The position numbers and the translations under genes were made by a program. DNA of 64,000 nucleotides, taken from contig JAEEKX010000034.1 of the NCBI GenBank assembly GCA_016288655.1, positions 31,845-95,844 on the forward strand. Reading direction: 5' to 3'. Position 1 is the stretch's first letter, and the number at the start of each line of letters is the position of its first letter. This stretch comes from Bacteroidales bacterium (GTDB lineage Bacteria > Bacteroidota > Bacteroidia > Bacteroidales > WCHB1-69). Below the pieces are notes generated by a model. It saw only the letters and a list, made by a program, of their open reading frames with translations, was not told the DNA's origin and did not search any database. Of this stretch, positions 37,753-45,113 are shown piece by piece.

Positions 37753-38195
37753 AAGCGATATTTTTTTTTTACTAATTTTCTACAATAATATATATATTTA
37801 GGTGAAGAATCCATTTCATTCAGCGAAACAATCCACTGAAAACAGACGAGCATTTATACAAGAAATGATATTTTTATTGATAGTTATCAACATTTCGCTG
37901 AAATATTTAGGGAGTTTTCCGCAAAATTTCAAGCAAAAACGCTGCCTACAAAATCCTTGAGCTTTCTTCATAAGAGACAAGATATCAGATAATTGGTAGA
38001 TACACTTCCCACTTTTCCACATTTCACAAAATCAACTGCCAATTTACGATTATTTTCAACTAAACAATCGCAAAATAAAGAATTTTAGAAAAAGTTATCA
38101 ACAAAAAGCCCGAAACGGCCACAAAAGGGTGGCGTAAATGCTATTAAATCCAGGGATGGAATGGGAAAGGATGTGTTTGGGGGGAGAAAAAAAAA
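37753..38195. promoter_or_regulatory. AT-rich leader/upstream region of the giant gene
   Basis: About 440 bases with no credible gene. It holds a perfect 6-2-6 palindrome TTGATAGTTATCAA (37877-37890), two TTATCAACA sequences (37884, 38095) and TTTTCCACA (38013). The last fits the DnaA-box pattern TTWTNCACA and the first two are one base off. No perfect TAnnTTTG precedes the giant gene; TATTATTG about 32 bases before the ATG is the closest. It probably contains the giant gene's control region. Confidence 0.45.
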
Positions 38196-38196
38196 G

Positions 38197-38229
38197 CAAA
38201 AAAAAACCAGCCCGGAATCGGACTGGTTT
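38197..38229 (-). terminator. Rho-independent terminator after the tRNA cluster
   Basis: On the minus strand AAACCAG, TCCGATTCCGGG and CTGGTTT are followed by a T run. The stem begins about 13 bases after the encoded CCA of tRNA-Gly and separates the tRNA transcript from the giant gene. Confidence 0.75.
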
Positions 38230-38241
38230 AGATTTTGCCGT

Positions 38242-38317
38242 TGGAGCGGTAGACGGGTCTCGAACCCGCTACCTGCAGCTTGGAAGGCTGCCGCTCTACC
38301 AAATGAGCTACTACCGC
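38242..38317 (-). tRNA. tRNA-Gly (anticodon TCC), CCA encoded
   Basis: The minus strand gives the acceptor stem GCGGTAG/CTACCGC, the D arm GCTCATTTGGTAGAGC, the anticodon stem-loop GCAGCCTTCCAAGCTGC (anticodon TCC) and the T arm GCGGGTTCGAGACCCGT. The discriminator is T, followed by CCA and then A, so CCA is encoded here but not in the two neighbouring tRNAs. Confidence 0.96.
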
Positions 38318-38324
38318 AGGTTTG

Positions 38325-38406
38325 TGGGGGAGGGTGGACTCGAACCACCGAACTCCGAAGAGGACAGATTTACAGTCTGTTGCAATTGCCGCTATGCGAC
38401 TCCCCC
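38325..38406 (-). tRNA. tRNA-Tyr (anticodon GTA)
   Basis: The minus strand gives acceptor GGGGGAG/CTCCCCC, the anticodon loop CTGTAAA (GTA) on stem ACAGA/TCTGT, a long variable arm (CCTCTTCGGAG) as expected for bacterial tRNA-Tyr, the T loop GGTTCGAGTCC, and discriminator A. No CCA is encoded. Confidence 0.95.
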
Positions 38407-38422
38407 GTGCTCTCCATGTTCG

Positions 38423-38495
38423 AGCCGATAGACGGACTCGAACCGCCGACCGGCTGATTACAAATCAGCTGCTCTACCAACTGAGCTATATCGGC
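38423..38495 (-). tRNA. tRNA-Thr (anticodon TGT)
   Basis: The minus strand gives acceptor GCCGATA/TATCGGC, the D arm GCTCAGTTGGTAGAGC, the anticodon stem-loop CTGATTTGTAATCAG (TGT), the T arm GGCGGTTCGAGTCCGTC and discriminator T. It is first in the Thr-Tyr-Gly cluster, the order seen in thrU-tyrU-glyT operons; no tuf gene follows here. Confidence 0.95.
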
Positions 38496-38539
38496 TTTAG
38501 GATTTGGTTTTCAAAAAACGTTCATCGTTTTAGCGGCTG

Positions 38540-38547
38540 CAAAAATA
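38540..38547 (-). promoter_or_regulatory. TAnnTTTG promoter element for the tRNA cluster
   Basis: The minus strand reads GTGTATTTTTGCAGCC, with TATTTTTG about 45 bases before the 5' end of tRNA-Thr. Confidence 0.65.
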
Positions 38548-38723
38548 CACTTTTTTTCAATCCCCGCCACACAATTTCCGAAATTTTTTTTCTTTTTCAC
38601 AACCCACTGAATTAAAAGAAGATAATTTTCCAAAAGAATGATTCTCCCCTCTTTTTCAAGGTTAATGACAAAACATTGTGCATAAATTTTCGGGAGCAAA
38701 CCGCGAATTTGATGAAAAAGAAG

Positions 38724-38731
38724 TAACTTTG
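38724..38731 (+). promoter_or_regulatory. TAnnTTTG promoter element for the symporter gene
   Basis: TAACTTTG lies 17 bases before the ATG at 38748, leaving a leader of only about a dozen bases without a Shine-Dalgarno sequence. Confidence 0.65.
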
Positions 38732-38747
38732 CGCAATCTTTACTAAT

Positions 38748-40220
38748 ATGGGAACGTTAATCCTCATCCTCTTCGCGACCTACACCGTCCTCCTGTTTGT
38801 GGTGATGTGGGCGACGGCCCGCAAGGCCGACAACGCCACCTACTTCACCGGGAACCGCCGTTCCCCCTGGTTTGTCGTCGCCTACGGCATGATCGGGGCC
38901 TCCCTCTCCGGCGTCACCTTCATGTCGGTGCCCGGCGACGTGGCCAACATCCACTTCACCTACTTCGGCATCGTCATCGGATACATCCTCGGCTACATCG
39001 CCATCGCCTACATCCTGCTGCCCATCTACTACAAACTCAACGTCACCTCCGTCTATGAGGTGCTCGAGCAGCGGATGGGGGAATCCGCCCACAAGACCGG
39101 ATCCATCTTCTTCATCCTGTCGCGGCTGCTCGGCTCCGCCCTGCGCATGTACCTGGTCATCTTCGTCCTGCAGACCTTCGTATTCGACGGCCTCGGAATC
39201 CCCGTCTGGCTCACCGCTACCGGCATGGTCATCATCATCCTGCTTTACACCATGCGCGGCGGCATCAAGACCGTCGTCTGGACCGACACCCTGCAGACCA
39301 CCTTCATGCTCACCGCCCTCGTGCTCACCATCGTCATCATCGTCCGGCAACTCGGCATGCCGCTCACCGACATCTGGGGGCAGATGAAGTCCGCCGGCCA
39401 CACCCAACTGTTCGAGACCGACTGGCACGAGAAGAACTTCTTCCTCAAACAGATCGTCAGCGGCATGTTCATCACCATCGTAATGACTGGCCTCGACCAG
39501 GACATGATGCAGAAGAACCTGACCTGCAAGAGCTTGCCCGACGCACGGCGCAACATGCTCACCTTCTCGGGCATCCTGGTCGTCGCCAACGCGCTCTTTC
39601 TCTTCCTCGGCGCCCTGCTGCTGGTCTATGCGCAGAACAAGGGCATCGACCTCTCCCAGATCATCACCGACCACAAGACCGACCGCATCTATCCCGAGAT
39701 CGCCTTCAACCACTTGGGCGGCATCACCGCCGTGGTCTTCATCATCGGGCTCATCTCCGCCGGCTACTCCAGCGCCGACGGCACCCTCACCGCCCTCACC
39801 ACCTCGGTCTGCTACGACATCATCCACCTCGAGAAGATCACCCCCGACCTGAGACGGCAGACCCTCATCCGCCGCTGCATCCACGTCGGCATCGCCATCC
39901 TCTTCCTGCTCACCATCATCATCTTCTCCAACTACCACAACGACTCGCTCATCAGCATCATCTTCAACGTGGCCAGTTACACCTACGGCCCCATCCTCGG
40001 CATGTTCGTCTTCAGCATCTACACCCGCCGCCGGATCCGCTTCCCCGCCCTCGTCCCCGCCATCGCCATCCTCTCCCCCACCCTCTGCTTCTTCCTCAAC
40101 CGCTACTCCGAACAACTCTTCTGGGGCTACAAGTTCGGCTTCGAACTGCTCATCATCAACGGCCTCCTCACCCTCCTCGGCCTCCTCGCCATCTCCCGCC
40201 GGGAACACGCTCTCGAATGA
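38748..40220 (+). CDS. Sodium:solute symporter family (SSS) transporter
   Basis: A 490-residue polytopic membrane protein with about 13 hydrophobic segments. The first is GTLILILFATYTVLLFVVMWA. The SSS hallmark region follows: YFTGNRRSPWFVVAYGMIGASLSGVTFMSVPG (a broken first helix with the sodium-site serines), then LGYIAIAYILLPIYYKLNVTSVYEVLEQRMG, and later QIVSGMFITIVMTGLDQDMMQKNLTCKS and SAGYSSADGTLTALTTSVCYDII. Family and length fit Na+-coupled uptake of an organic solute (sugar, amino acid, sialic acid and others are known in the family). No neighbouring catabolic gene reveals the substrate. It is divergent from the tRNA cluster. Confidence 0.93.
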   Translation: MGTLILILFATYTVLLFVVMWATARKADNATYFTGNRRSPWFVVAYGMIGASLSGVTFMSVPGDVANIHFTYFGIVIGYILGYIAIAYILLPIYYKLNVTSVYEVLEQRMGESAHKTGSIFFILSRLLGSALRMYLVIFVLQTFVFDGLGIPVWLTATGMVIIILLYTMRGGIKTVVWTDTLQTTFMLTALVLTIVIIVRQLGMPLTDIWGQMKSAGHTQLFETDWHEKNFFLKQIVSGMFITIVMTGLDQDMMQKNLTCKSLPDARRNMLTFSGILVVANALFLFLGALLLVYAQNKGIDLSQIITDHKTDRIYPEIAFNHLGGITAVVFIIGLISAGYSSADGTLTALTTSVCYDIIHLEKITPDLRRQTLIRRCIHVGIAILFLLTIIIFSNYHNDSLISIIFNVASYTYGPILGMFVFSIYTRRRIRFPALVPAIAILSPTLCFFLNRYSEQLFWGYKFGFELLIINGLLTLLGLLAISRREHALE

Positions 40221-40239
40221 AAAAAAATGAACATTTACC

Positions 40240-40253
40240 GTACAAAAATGTAC
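40240..40253. terminator. Small hairpin after the symporter gene
   Basis: GTACA-AAAA-TGTAC, a five-base-pair AT-rich stem 20 bases after the stop codon. It is a weak terminator candidate. Confidence 0.3.
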
Positions 40254-40340
40254 TAATATATAAAATCCATCCATCGTCTATTCCAAAACAATAAACAATC
40301 CATACCAACATCCTCATCAATAATCTTTATCCCAAAAATC

Positions 40341-40376
40341 AATTCGTATAATTCGCGTTAAACCGCGAAATTCGCA
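40341..40376. repeat. AATTCG-type intergenic repeat with inverted repeat TTCGCG/CGCGAA
   Basis: AATTCGTATAATTCGCGTTAAACCGCGAAATTCGC: three AATTCG-like cores, and a TTCGCG-TTAAAC-CGCGAA inverted repeat (40352-40369), 38 bases before nth. The motif style resembles short intergenic repeats common in Bacteroidales genomes. Its role here is unknown. Confidence 0.4.
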
Positions 40377-40406
40377 CCTCCCAAAGCACCGCAAACTTTA
40401 TAAAAA

Positions 40407-41057
40407 ATGACCCTCAAACAACAGTACACCTATCTCATCGACTACTTCAGCGAGCACAACCCGGACGCCAAATCGGAGTTGGAGTTCCAGAACAGTTTCG
40501 AACTGCTGGTCGCCGTGATGCTCTCCGCGCAGTGCACCGACAAGCGGGTCAACATCGTCACCCCAACGCTCTTCGCCCACTACCCCACCCCGCAGGCCAT
40601 GGCACAGGCGAGCGTGGCGGAGCTGTACGAGGACATCAAGTCGGTGTCGTATCCCAACAGCAAGGCCAGCCACCTGAGCGGGATGGCCAGAATGCTGGTG
40701 GAGGAATTCCACGGCGAGGTGCCCGGCACCATGGAGGAGCTCACCCGCCTGCCCGGCGTGGGCCGCAAGACCGCCAACGTCATCCTCTCCATCGTCTTCG
40801 ACCAGCCCGCCATGGCCGTCGATACCCACGTCTTCCGCGTCTCCCACCGCCTCGGCATTGTCAACGCCAAGGCCACCACCCCGCGGGAGGTCGAACGGCA
40901 ACTCACCAACCACATCCCCGCCGAAAAGATCCCCATCGCCCACCACTGGCTCATCCTCCACGGCCGATACGTCTGCACCGCCCGCAACCCCAAATGCGAC
41001 GCCTGCGGCATCCGTGAGGCCTGCGCCACCTTCAAAAAAGAGAACAAACCACTGTAA
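40407..41057 (+). CDS. nth: Endonuclease III (DNA glycosylase/AP lyase)
   Basis: A 216-residue base-excision-repair enzyme that removes oxidized pyrimidines and cuts at abasic sites. The helix-hairpin-helix is LTRLPGVGRKTANVILS, which contains the catalytic Lys (about residue 122). The catalytic Asp is in AVDTHVFRVSHRLG (about 140). The [4Fe-4S] loop at the C terminus is C-x6-C-x2-C-x5-C (CTARNPKCDACGIREAC), complete. Length is standard. The relA/spoT gene starts 11 bases after its stop, so they are probably co-transcribed. Confidence 0.97.
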   Translation: MTLKQQYTYLIDYFSEHNPDAKSELEFQNSFELLVAVMLSAQCTDKRVNIVTPTLFAHYPTPQAMAQASVAELYEDIKSVSYPNSKASHLSGMARMLVEEFHGEVPGTMEELTRLPGVGRKTANVILSIVFDQPAMAVDTHVFRVSHRLGIVNAKATTPREVERQLTNHIPAEKIPIAHHWLILHGRYVCTARNPKCDACGIREACATFKKENKPL

Positions 41058-41068
41058 ATCAGCATAAA

Positions 41069-43321
41069 ATGGCCATCTACATTCCCAACGCGGAACTGGA
41101 ACGCAAAACCATCCTCAGAAAATACCGCGAACTGCTGTCGCTGGTGTGGGACAAGACCACCCCAGCACAACGCGAAACCATCCACAAAGCCATGGCCCTC
41201 GCCGCCAAAGCCCACAAGGACATGCGGCGAAAGAGCGGCGAACCCTACATCTACCACCCCCTCGCCGTCGCCAAGATCGTCGTCCAAGACATCAACCTCG
41301 GCACCACCTCCGTCGTCTGCGCCCTCCTCCACGACGTCGTCGAAGATACCGAATACACCCTCGAGGACATCCGCGACATGTTCGGCGACAAGGTGGCCCG
41401 CATCACCGACGGACTCACCAAGATCGAGAACCTCACCCTCAGCCAGGACGAATCCATCCAGGCCGAGAACTTCCGCAAGATCTTCCTCTCCATGTCGGAA
41501 GACATCCGCGTCATCCTCATCAAACTCGCCGACCGCCTCCACAACATGCGCACCCTCGAGTCGATGCCGCCCGAAAAACAGTGGAAAATATCCTCCGAAA
41601 CCACCTACTTCTACGTGCCCATCGCCCACCGTCTCGGCCTCTACAGCATCAAAAGCGAATTGGAAGACTACGCGATGCAATATACCGACCCCATTAACTA
41701 CAGACTGATTTACAACAAGTTAAAAGACACGGAGAAGACACGTGAGACCATGATCCACGACTTTGTGGTCCCCATCCAACAACAACTGGAAGAGGAAGGT
41801 ATCGTGGCGCAGGTGTCCGGACGCACCAAGAGCATCTGCTCCATCTACCAGAAGATGAAACGCCAGAACTGCCAATTCGAGGATGTCTATGACGTCTTCG
41901 CCGTGCGCTTCGTCTTCGAAGCCGAACCGCAGGACGAGGTGAAGCGTTGCTGGGACATCTTCCGGATAGTCAGCAAGATATACCCGCACAACAAGCCCGA
42001 CCGCATCCGCGACTTCCTCACCAACCCCAAACCCAACGGCTACCAGGCGCTCCACACCACCGTGATGGGACGCAGCGGCAAGTGGATCGAAGTGCAGATC
42101 CGGTCGCACCGCATGGACGAGATCGCCGAACGCGGTTTCGCCGCCCACTACAAGTACAAGGAGGACGGCCGCACCCCGAAGGAGTACGACAACCGCGTGG
42201 AGGACTGGCTCGCCACCATCCGCACCATCCTCAAGAGCGACGACAGCAGCGCCCTCGACTTCCTCAACGAGGTGAAACTCAACCTTGAACTCAAAGAGGT
42301 CTATGTCTTCACCCCCAAGGGCGACATGCGCACACTCCCCGCCGGCTCCACCGTCCTCGACTTCGCCTACGATCTCCACACCAACCTCGGCAACAAATGC
42401 CTCGGCGGCAAAGTCAACTCCAACATCGTGCCCCGCAACTACGTCCTCAAGAACGGCGACCAGGTCGAAATCATCACCTCCAAGAACCAGCACCCCACCA
42501 CCGAGTGGTTTGACTTCGTGAAGACCACCCGCGCCAAAGAGCGCATCAAGGAGGCCATCAAACTGGAACAGAAGAAGTTCTCGCAGGAAGGCATGCGCAT
42601 CCTTGAGGGCTATTTCAAGGAACTCGACTACGGATTCACACCGCAGAACATCGGCAAGATCCAAGGCGCCACCAAGATCCGCTCGCCCTTCGAGTTCTGG
42701 AACTACGTCGCCGACGGCAAACTGTCGAAAGAGCGCGTCGCCCAGATCCTCTCCGAAGAGAAGAACAAGAACCTCGAGACCTTCCAGAAGTCCATCACCA
42801 ACGCCCTCAACGAGAAGTCGTTGGACACCCTCATCGACGAAGAGTTGGAGAAGAACCCCGAAATCTTCATGCTGGACGAGTCCTCTTCCGAGAAGATCAA
42901 GCACGTCATCGCCCCCTGCTGCCAGCCCATCCCGGGCGACCAAGTGGTTGGTTTCCAGATCTCCAGCGATGAGATCGTGGTCCACCGCACCAACTGCCCC
43001 GAAGCCATCGAGCAGATGTCGAAATTCGGCAACCGCATTGTCAAGGCCAAATGGCGCAAGGACCGCGAGATCGCCTTCCTCGCCGGAATCAAGTTGGAAG
43101 GATTCGACAAGAAGGGCATGATCAAAGAGATCATCGACATCATCTCCGCGCAGCACAACCTCAACATCCGCTCGCTCAACATCGCCACGAAAAACGGCGT
43201 CTTCACCGGCAAGTTGATGCTTTACATCGAAAACGTCAAGGCACTCAACGAACTCATCGAACAACTGCACGGCATCGACAACCTGGAGAAGATCCAGCGC
43301 GTCGGTTTCGATTTATTATAA
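41069..43321 (+). CDS. Bifunctional (p)ppGpp synthetase/hydrolase, RelA/SpoT family
   Basis: A 750-residue long RSH protein controlling the stringent response. The N-terminal HD hydrolase domain has EPYIYHPLAVAKIV and LLHDVVEDT (HD at about residues 91-92) and later KLADRLHNMRTLESM, so hydrolysis should be functional. The synthetase domain has EDVYDVFAVRFVF and DFLTNPKPNGYQALHTTVMG followed by VQIRSHRMDEIAERGFAAHYKYKE (about 265-370). The TGS domain begins VYVFTPKGDMRTLPAGSTVLDFAY (about 408). A helical linker follows, then a Cys-containing region (APCCQPIPGDQVVGF) and a C-terminal ACT domain (EIIDIISAQHNLNIRSLNIAT). All domains appear intact. It converges on corA with 14 bases between them. 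Confidence 0.96.
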   Translation: MAIYIPNAELERKTILRKYRELLSLVWDKTTPAQRETIHKAMALAAKAHKDMRRKSGEPYIYHPLAVAKIVVQDINLGTTSVVCALLHDVVEDTEYTLEDIRDMFGDKVARITDGLTKIENLTLSQDESIQAENFRKIFLSMSEDIRVILIKLADRLHNMRTLESMPPEKQWKISSETTYFYVPIAHRLGLYSIKSELEDYAMQYTDPINYRLIYNKLKDTEKTRETMIHDFVVPIQQQLEEEGIVAQVSGRTKSICSIYQKMKRQNCQFEDVYDVFAVRFVFEAEPQDEVKRCWDIFRIVSKIYPHNKPDRIRDFLTNPKPNGYQALHTTVMGRSGKWIEVQIRSHRMDEIAERGFAAHYKYKEDGRTPKEYDNRVEDWLATIRTILKSDDSSALDFLNEVKLNLELKEVYVFTPKGDMRTLPAGSTVLDFAYDLHTNLGNKCLGGKVNSNIVPRNYVLKNGDQVEIITSKNQHPTTEWFDFVKTTRAKERIKEAIKLEQKKFSQEGMRILEGYFKELDYGFTPQNIGKIQGATKIRSPFEFWNYVADGKLSKERVAQILSEEKNKNLETFQKSITNALNEKSLDTLIDEELEKNPEIFMLDESSSEKIKHVIAPCCQPIPGDQVVGFQISSDEIVVHRTNCPEAIEQMSKFGNRIVKAKWRKDREIAFLAGIKLEGFDKKGMIKEIIDIISAQHNLNIRSLNIATKNGVFTGKLMLYIENVKALNELIEQLHGIDNLEKIQRVGFDLL

Positions 43322-43335
43322 AGAAAATCAGATAG

Positions 43336-44250
43336 TTACATCCACCTCTTCCGCTTCAGGAAGATGAGCAGGATGATGACCGTGAGCAGGCACACGCCCA
43401 TCACGCCCCAAAAAGCCCAGGACTTGTCGGCGAAGGGCAGCCCCACGTTCATGCCGTACAACCCAGTGAAAAACGTCAACGGGAGTACGATGGTGGAGAT
43501 GAGTGTCAGCACGCGCATGATCTCGTTGGTGCGGTTGGTCTGCAACGAGTCGAACGTGCTCGACAGGCCGGCCACCAACTCGCCGTAGTCATCCACCATA
43601 TCCCACATCTTCTGGTAGAAGTCGAGGATATTGCCCCAGTAGTCCTCCATGTCCTCCACGTAACCCTTCACATCTCCGGATTCAAAACGGTGGAACAGAC
43701 GCAGTTGCGGCTTGAACATGGTGTTCAGCTGGATGATGTTCTTGCGGAAGATCGACATCCGTTCGATGGTCTTCTCCGACTTGCGGCTGAAAAGGTCGCG
43801 GTTGATGGCCTCCAACTCCGTGCCCAGCCGCTCCACCAAAAGGAACGTCTCCTTCATCATGCGATAAAGCACTTTATAAAGGATACCGTCGCTGGTGCCG
43901 CCGATCTGCTCGTCGTCGTCCATCTCCTCGGGATCCATCTTGGTCAAATCGAAAAGATCCTGCACCACATAGTGCGAGTTGCCGACCGTGATCAGAAAGT
44001 CGTGTCCCCAGAAGATCTTGGTCTCCTCGGTACGCACAAGGTTGGTGCGCGCATCCAGCAGCGGGAAGTGCAAGACAAGGAAATAATAGTCGTCGTAAAC
44101 GTCGATTTTCGGGCGTTGCACGAAACTGTAGCAGTCCTCAATATCCAAGGGGTGAAAGTGGAAGTTGTTCCTCAAGAAGTCCATATCCTCCACCGTGGGA
44201 TTCGTAATATGATGCCATTTCAGCACACCAAAACTAATGGTGTCAACCAT
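43336..44250 (-). CDS. corA: CorA-family magnesium/cobalt transport protein
   Basis: A 304-residue CorA-like channel. The cytoplasmic N-terminal part (about 1-240) is alpha/beta then helical (HWHxI/DIEDCYSFVQRPKIDVYDDYYFLVLHFP). Two C-terminal transmembrane helices follow. The first ends in the signature FFTGLYGMNVGLPF with the GMN selectivity motif. The second is FWGVMGVCLLTVIILLIFL, followed by a basic tail KRKRWM. Ion preference (Mg, Co, Ni or Zn efflux in relatives) cannot be read from sequence. The leader is unusual: an AGGAGGTG ribosome binding site just before the ATG. A TATTTTTG element lies about 72 bases upstream. Confidence 0.93.
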   Translation of the reverse strand: MVDTISFGVLKWHHITNPTVEDMDFLRNNFHFHPLDIEDCYSFVQRPKIDVYDDYYFLVLHFPLLDARTNLVRTEETKIFWGHDFLITVGNSHYVVQDLFDLTKMDPEEMDDDEQIGGTSDGILYKVLYRMMKETFLLVERLGTELEAINRDLFSRKSEKTIERMSIFRKNIIQLNTMFKPQLRLFHRFESGDVKGYVEDMEDYWGNILDFYQKMWDMVDDYGELVAGLSSTFDSLQTNRTNEIMRVLTLISTIVLPLTFFTGLYGMNVGLPFADKSWAFWGVMGVCLLTVIILLIFLKRKRWM

Positions 44251-44254
44251 TTTT

Positions 44255-44264
44255 CACCTCCTTT
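44255..44264 (-). promoter_or_regulatory. Strong Shine-Dalgarno site before corA
   Basis: The minus strand reads AAAGGAGGTGAAAAATG: AGGAGGTG is a full-strength anti-SD match five to six bases before the start. Most genes in this window have none. Confidence 0.75.
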
Positions 44265-44321
44265 CTATTAACGGATGCTGCTCTATTCTACATTCGTGTT
44301 GATATTAAAATTTTTCGGCGG

Positions 44322-44329
44322 CAAAAATA
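44322..44329 (-). promoter_or_regulatory. TAnnTTTG promoter element for corA
   Basis: The minus strand reads TATTTTTG followed by CCGCCG, giving a leader of about 65-70 bases that ends in the strong SD site. Confidence 0.6.
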
Positions 44330-44377
44330 GAAAAAAAATTTCATTTTTCACCCGCAAAAAAAAACATTTTCTTGACA

Positions 44378-45001
44378 TTAAATTCCATAGATTTTGGCGA
44401 AAAGCGAGACCCGCCGTTCCACCGCCCTGCTGCCAAAAAGTTGCAGATAGTCGTACATCCGCAATGCGTCCCACTGCTCGAAGACAAGACTTTCCTTCAA
44501 GGCAAATTTTCTCATATCTTCTTCTGTATCATAATATTCAGGGGAAAGATAGAAAAGGTCGAGCAGCGCTTTCTCCGGTGTCGCCATAGCAAATTCAAAC
44601 GGCGGATTTCCCTGTTTCTCGAATCCGAAAATCAAATCCTCCTTCATCCGATGAAAGTCGAAAAAACCGATCGGACAACGGAATTCGTTGGTTTTGAGAC
44701 GGGAAACGCAACTCACCTGCAATTGTATTGGGGCAGGCAGATAGCCGTGGTAAATCAGGGCGGAATGCAGGCTCACATAACTATCGCCATACATTTTATT
44801 GGCTATAAAATATTGAAAGTCACTATTTTGTAAAAATTCCGGAAAGACATAGCACCCGTTTCGCACCTTCACTAAATAGCCGTTCGCGCACCAGCGGGTA
44901 AGACTGTTCTTGTCGAAATGCCGGCCGGATGCGTCAAAGTCGCGTTTCGTCACGCAACCCGCCGACCCGAAAAGGGTCCGAAATGTCCGAAAATCCATCA
45001 T
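44378..45001 (-). CDS. AbiEi-like antitoxin-type protein, no partner toxin
   Basis: About 207 residues from the ATG pair at 45001/44998; the ORF-track start is a GTG upstream of the promoter. The N terminus (FRTFRTLFGSAGCVTKRDFD, then LTRWCANGYLVKVRNGCYVF) reads as a winged helix. After it come SYVSLHSALIYHGYLP, QLQVSCVSRLKTNEFRCPIGFFDFHR and MATPEKALLDLFYL, the pattern of AbiEi-type (type IV toxin-antitoxin) regulators. AbiEi normally precedes an AbiEii nucleotidyltransferase toxin; here the next gene is corA, 127 bases away, and no partner is present. It may be a stand-alone transcription regulator or a leftover antitoxin. The -7 element sits only six to nine bases before the start. Confidence 0.72.
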   Translation of the reverse strand: MMDFRTFRTLFGSAGCVTKRDFDASGRHFDKNSLTRWCANGYLVKVRNGCYVFPEFLQNSDFQYFIANKMYGDSYVSLHSALIYHGYLPAPIQLQVSCVSRLKTNEFRCPIGFFDFHRMKEDLIFGFEKQGNPPFEFAMATPEKALLDLFYLSPEYYDTEEDMRKFALKESLVFEQWDALRMYDYLQLFGSRAVERRVSLFAKIYGI

Positions 45002-45006
45002 GGCGG

Positions 45007-45014
45007 CAAAAATA
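45007..45014 (-). promoter_or_regulatory. TAnnTTTG element immediately before the AbiEi-like gene
   Basis: The minus strand reads ATGTATTTTTGCCGCCATGATG. Transcription should begin at or next to the start codon, so the mRNA is probably leaderless. Confidence 0.6.
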
Positions 45015-45077
45015 CATGTTTTTTCGTCACGATACAAAAAATTTTCACGCACGCGAGGTTAATTCGGGAAAAACACG

Positions 45078-45085
45078 TACTTTTG
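45078..45085 (+). promoter_or_regulatory. TAnnTTTG promoter element for the bat operon
   Basis: TACTTTTG followed by CTG lies 28 bases before the ATG at 45114. Confidence 0.7.
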
Positions 45086-45113
45086 CTGTTCTGAAAACAA
45101 CTTCGTAAACTGC

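Noticed and set aside
37753-38195. Chromosomal replication origin
   Set aside because: Only one word fits the DnaA-box pattern fully, and no dnaA or other origin marker is nearby; kept only as a low-level observation.
38138-38457. Plus-strand ORFs over the tRNA genes (containing VDGSRTRYLQLGRLPLYQ-type text)
   Set aside because: This is the usual false protein produced by translating tRNA genes on the opposite strand.
38757-40274. Minus-strand ORF of 505 codons opposite the symporter
   Set aside because: Composition is Glu/Asp/Val/Gly-rich low complexity, the mirror of a hydrophobic membrane protein; no homology seen.
41720-43270. Minus-strand ORF of 516 codons opposite relA/spoT
   Set aside because: The plus strand encodes a complete RSH protein with all catalytic motifs; the reverse ORF has no domain.
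44275-44833. Plus-strand ORFs opposite the AbiEi-like gene as a missing partner toxin
   Set aside because: They lack nucleotidyltransferase motifs and a start signal; they are shadows of the minus-strand gene.
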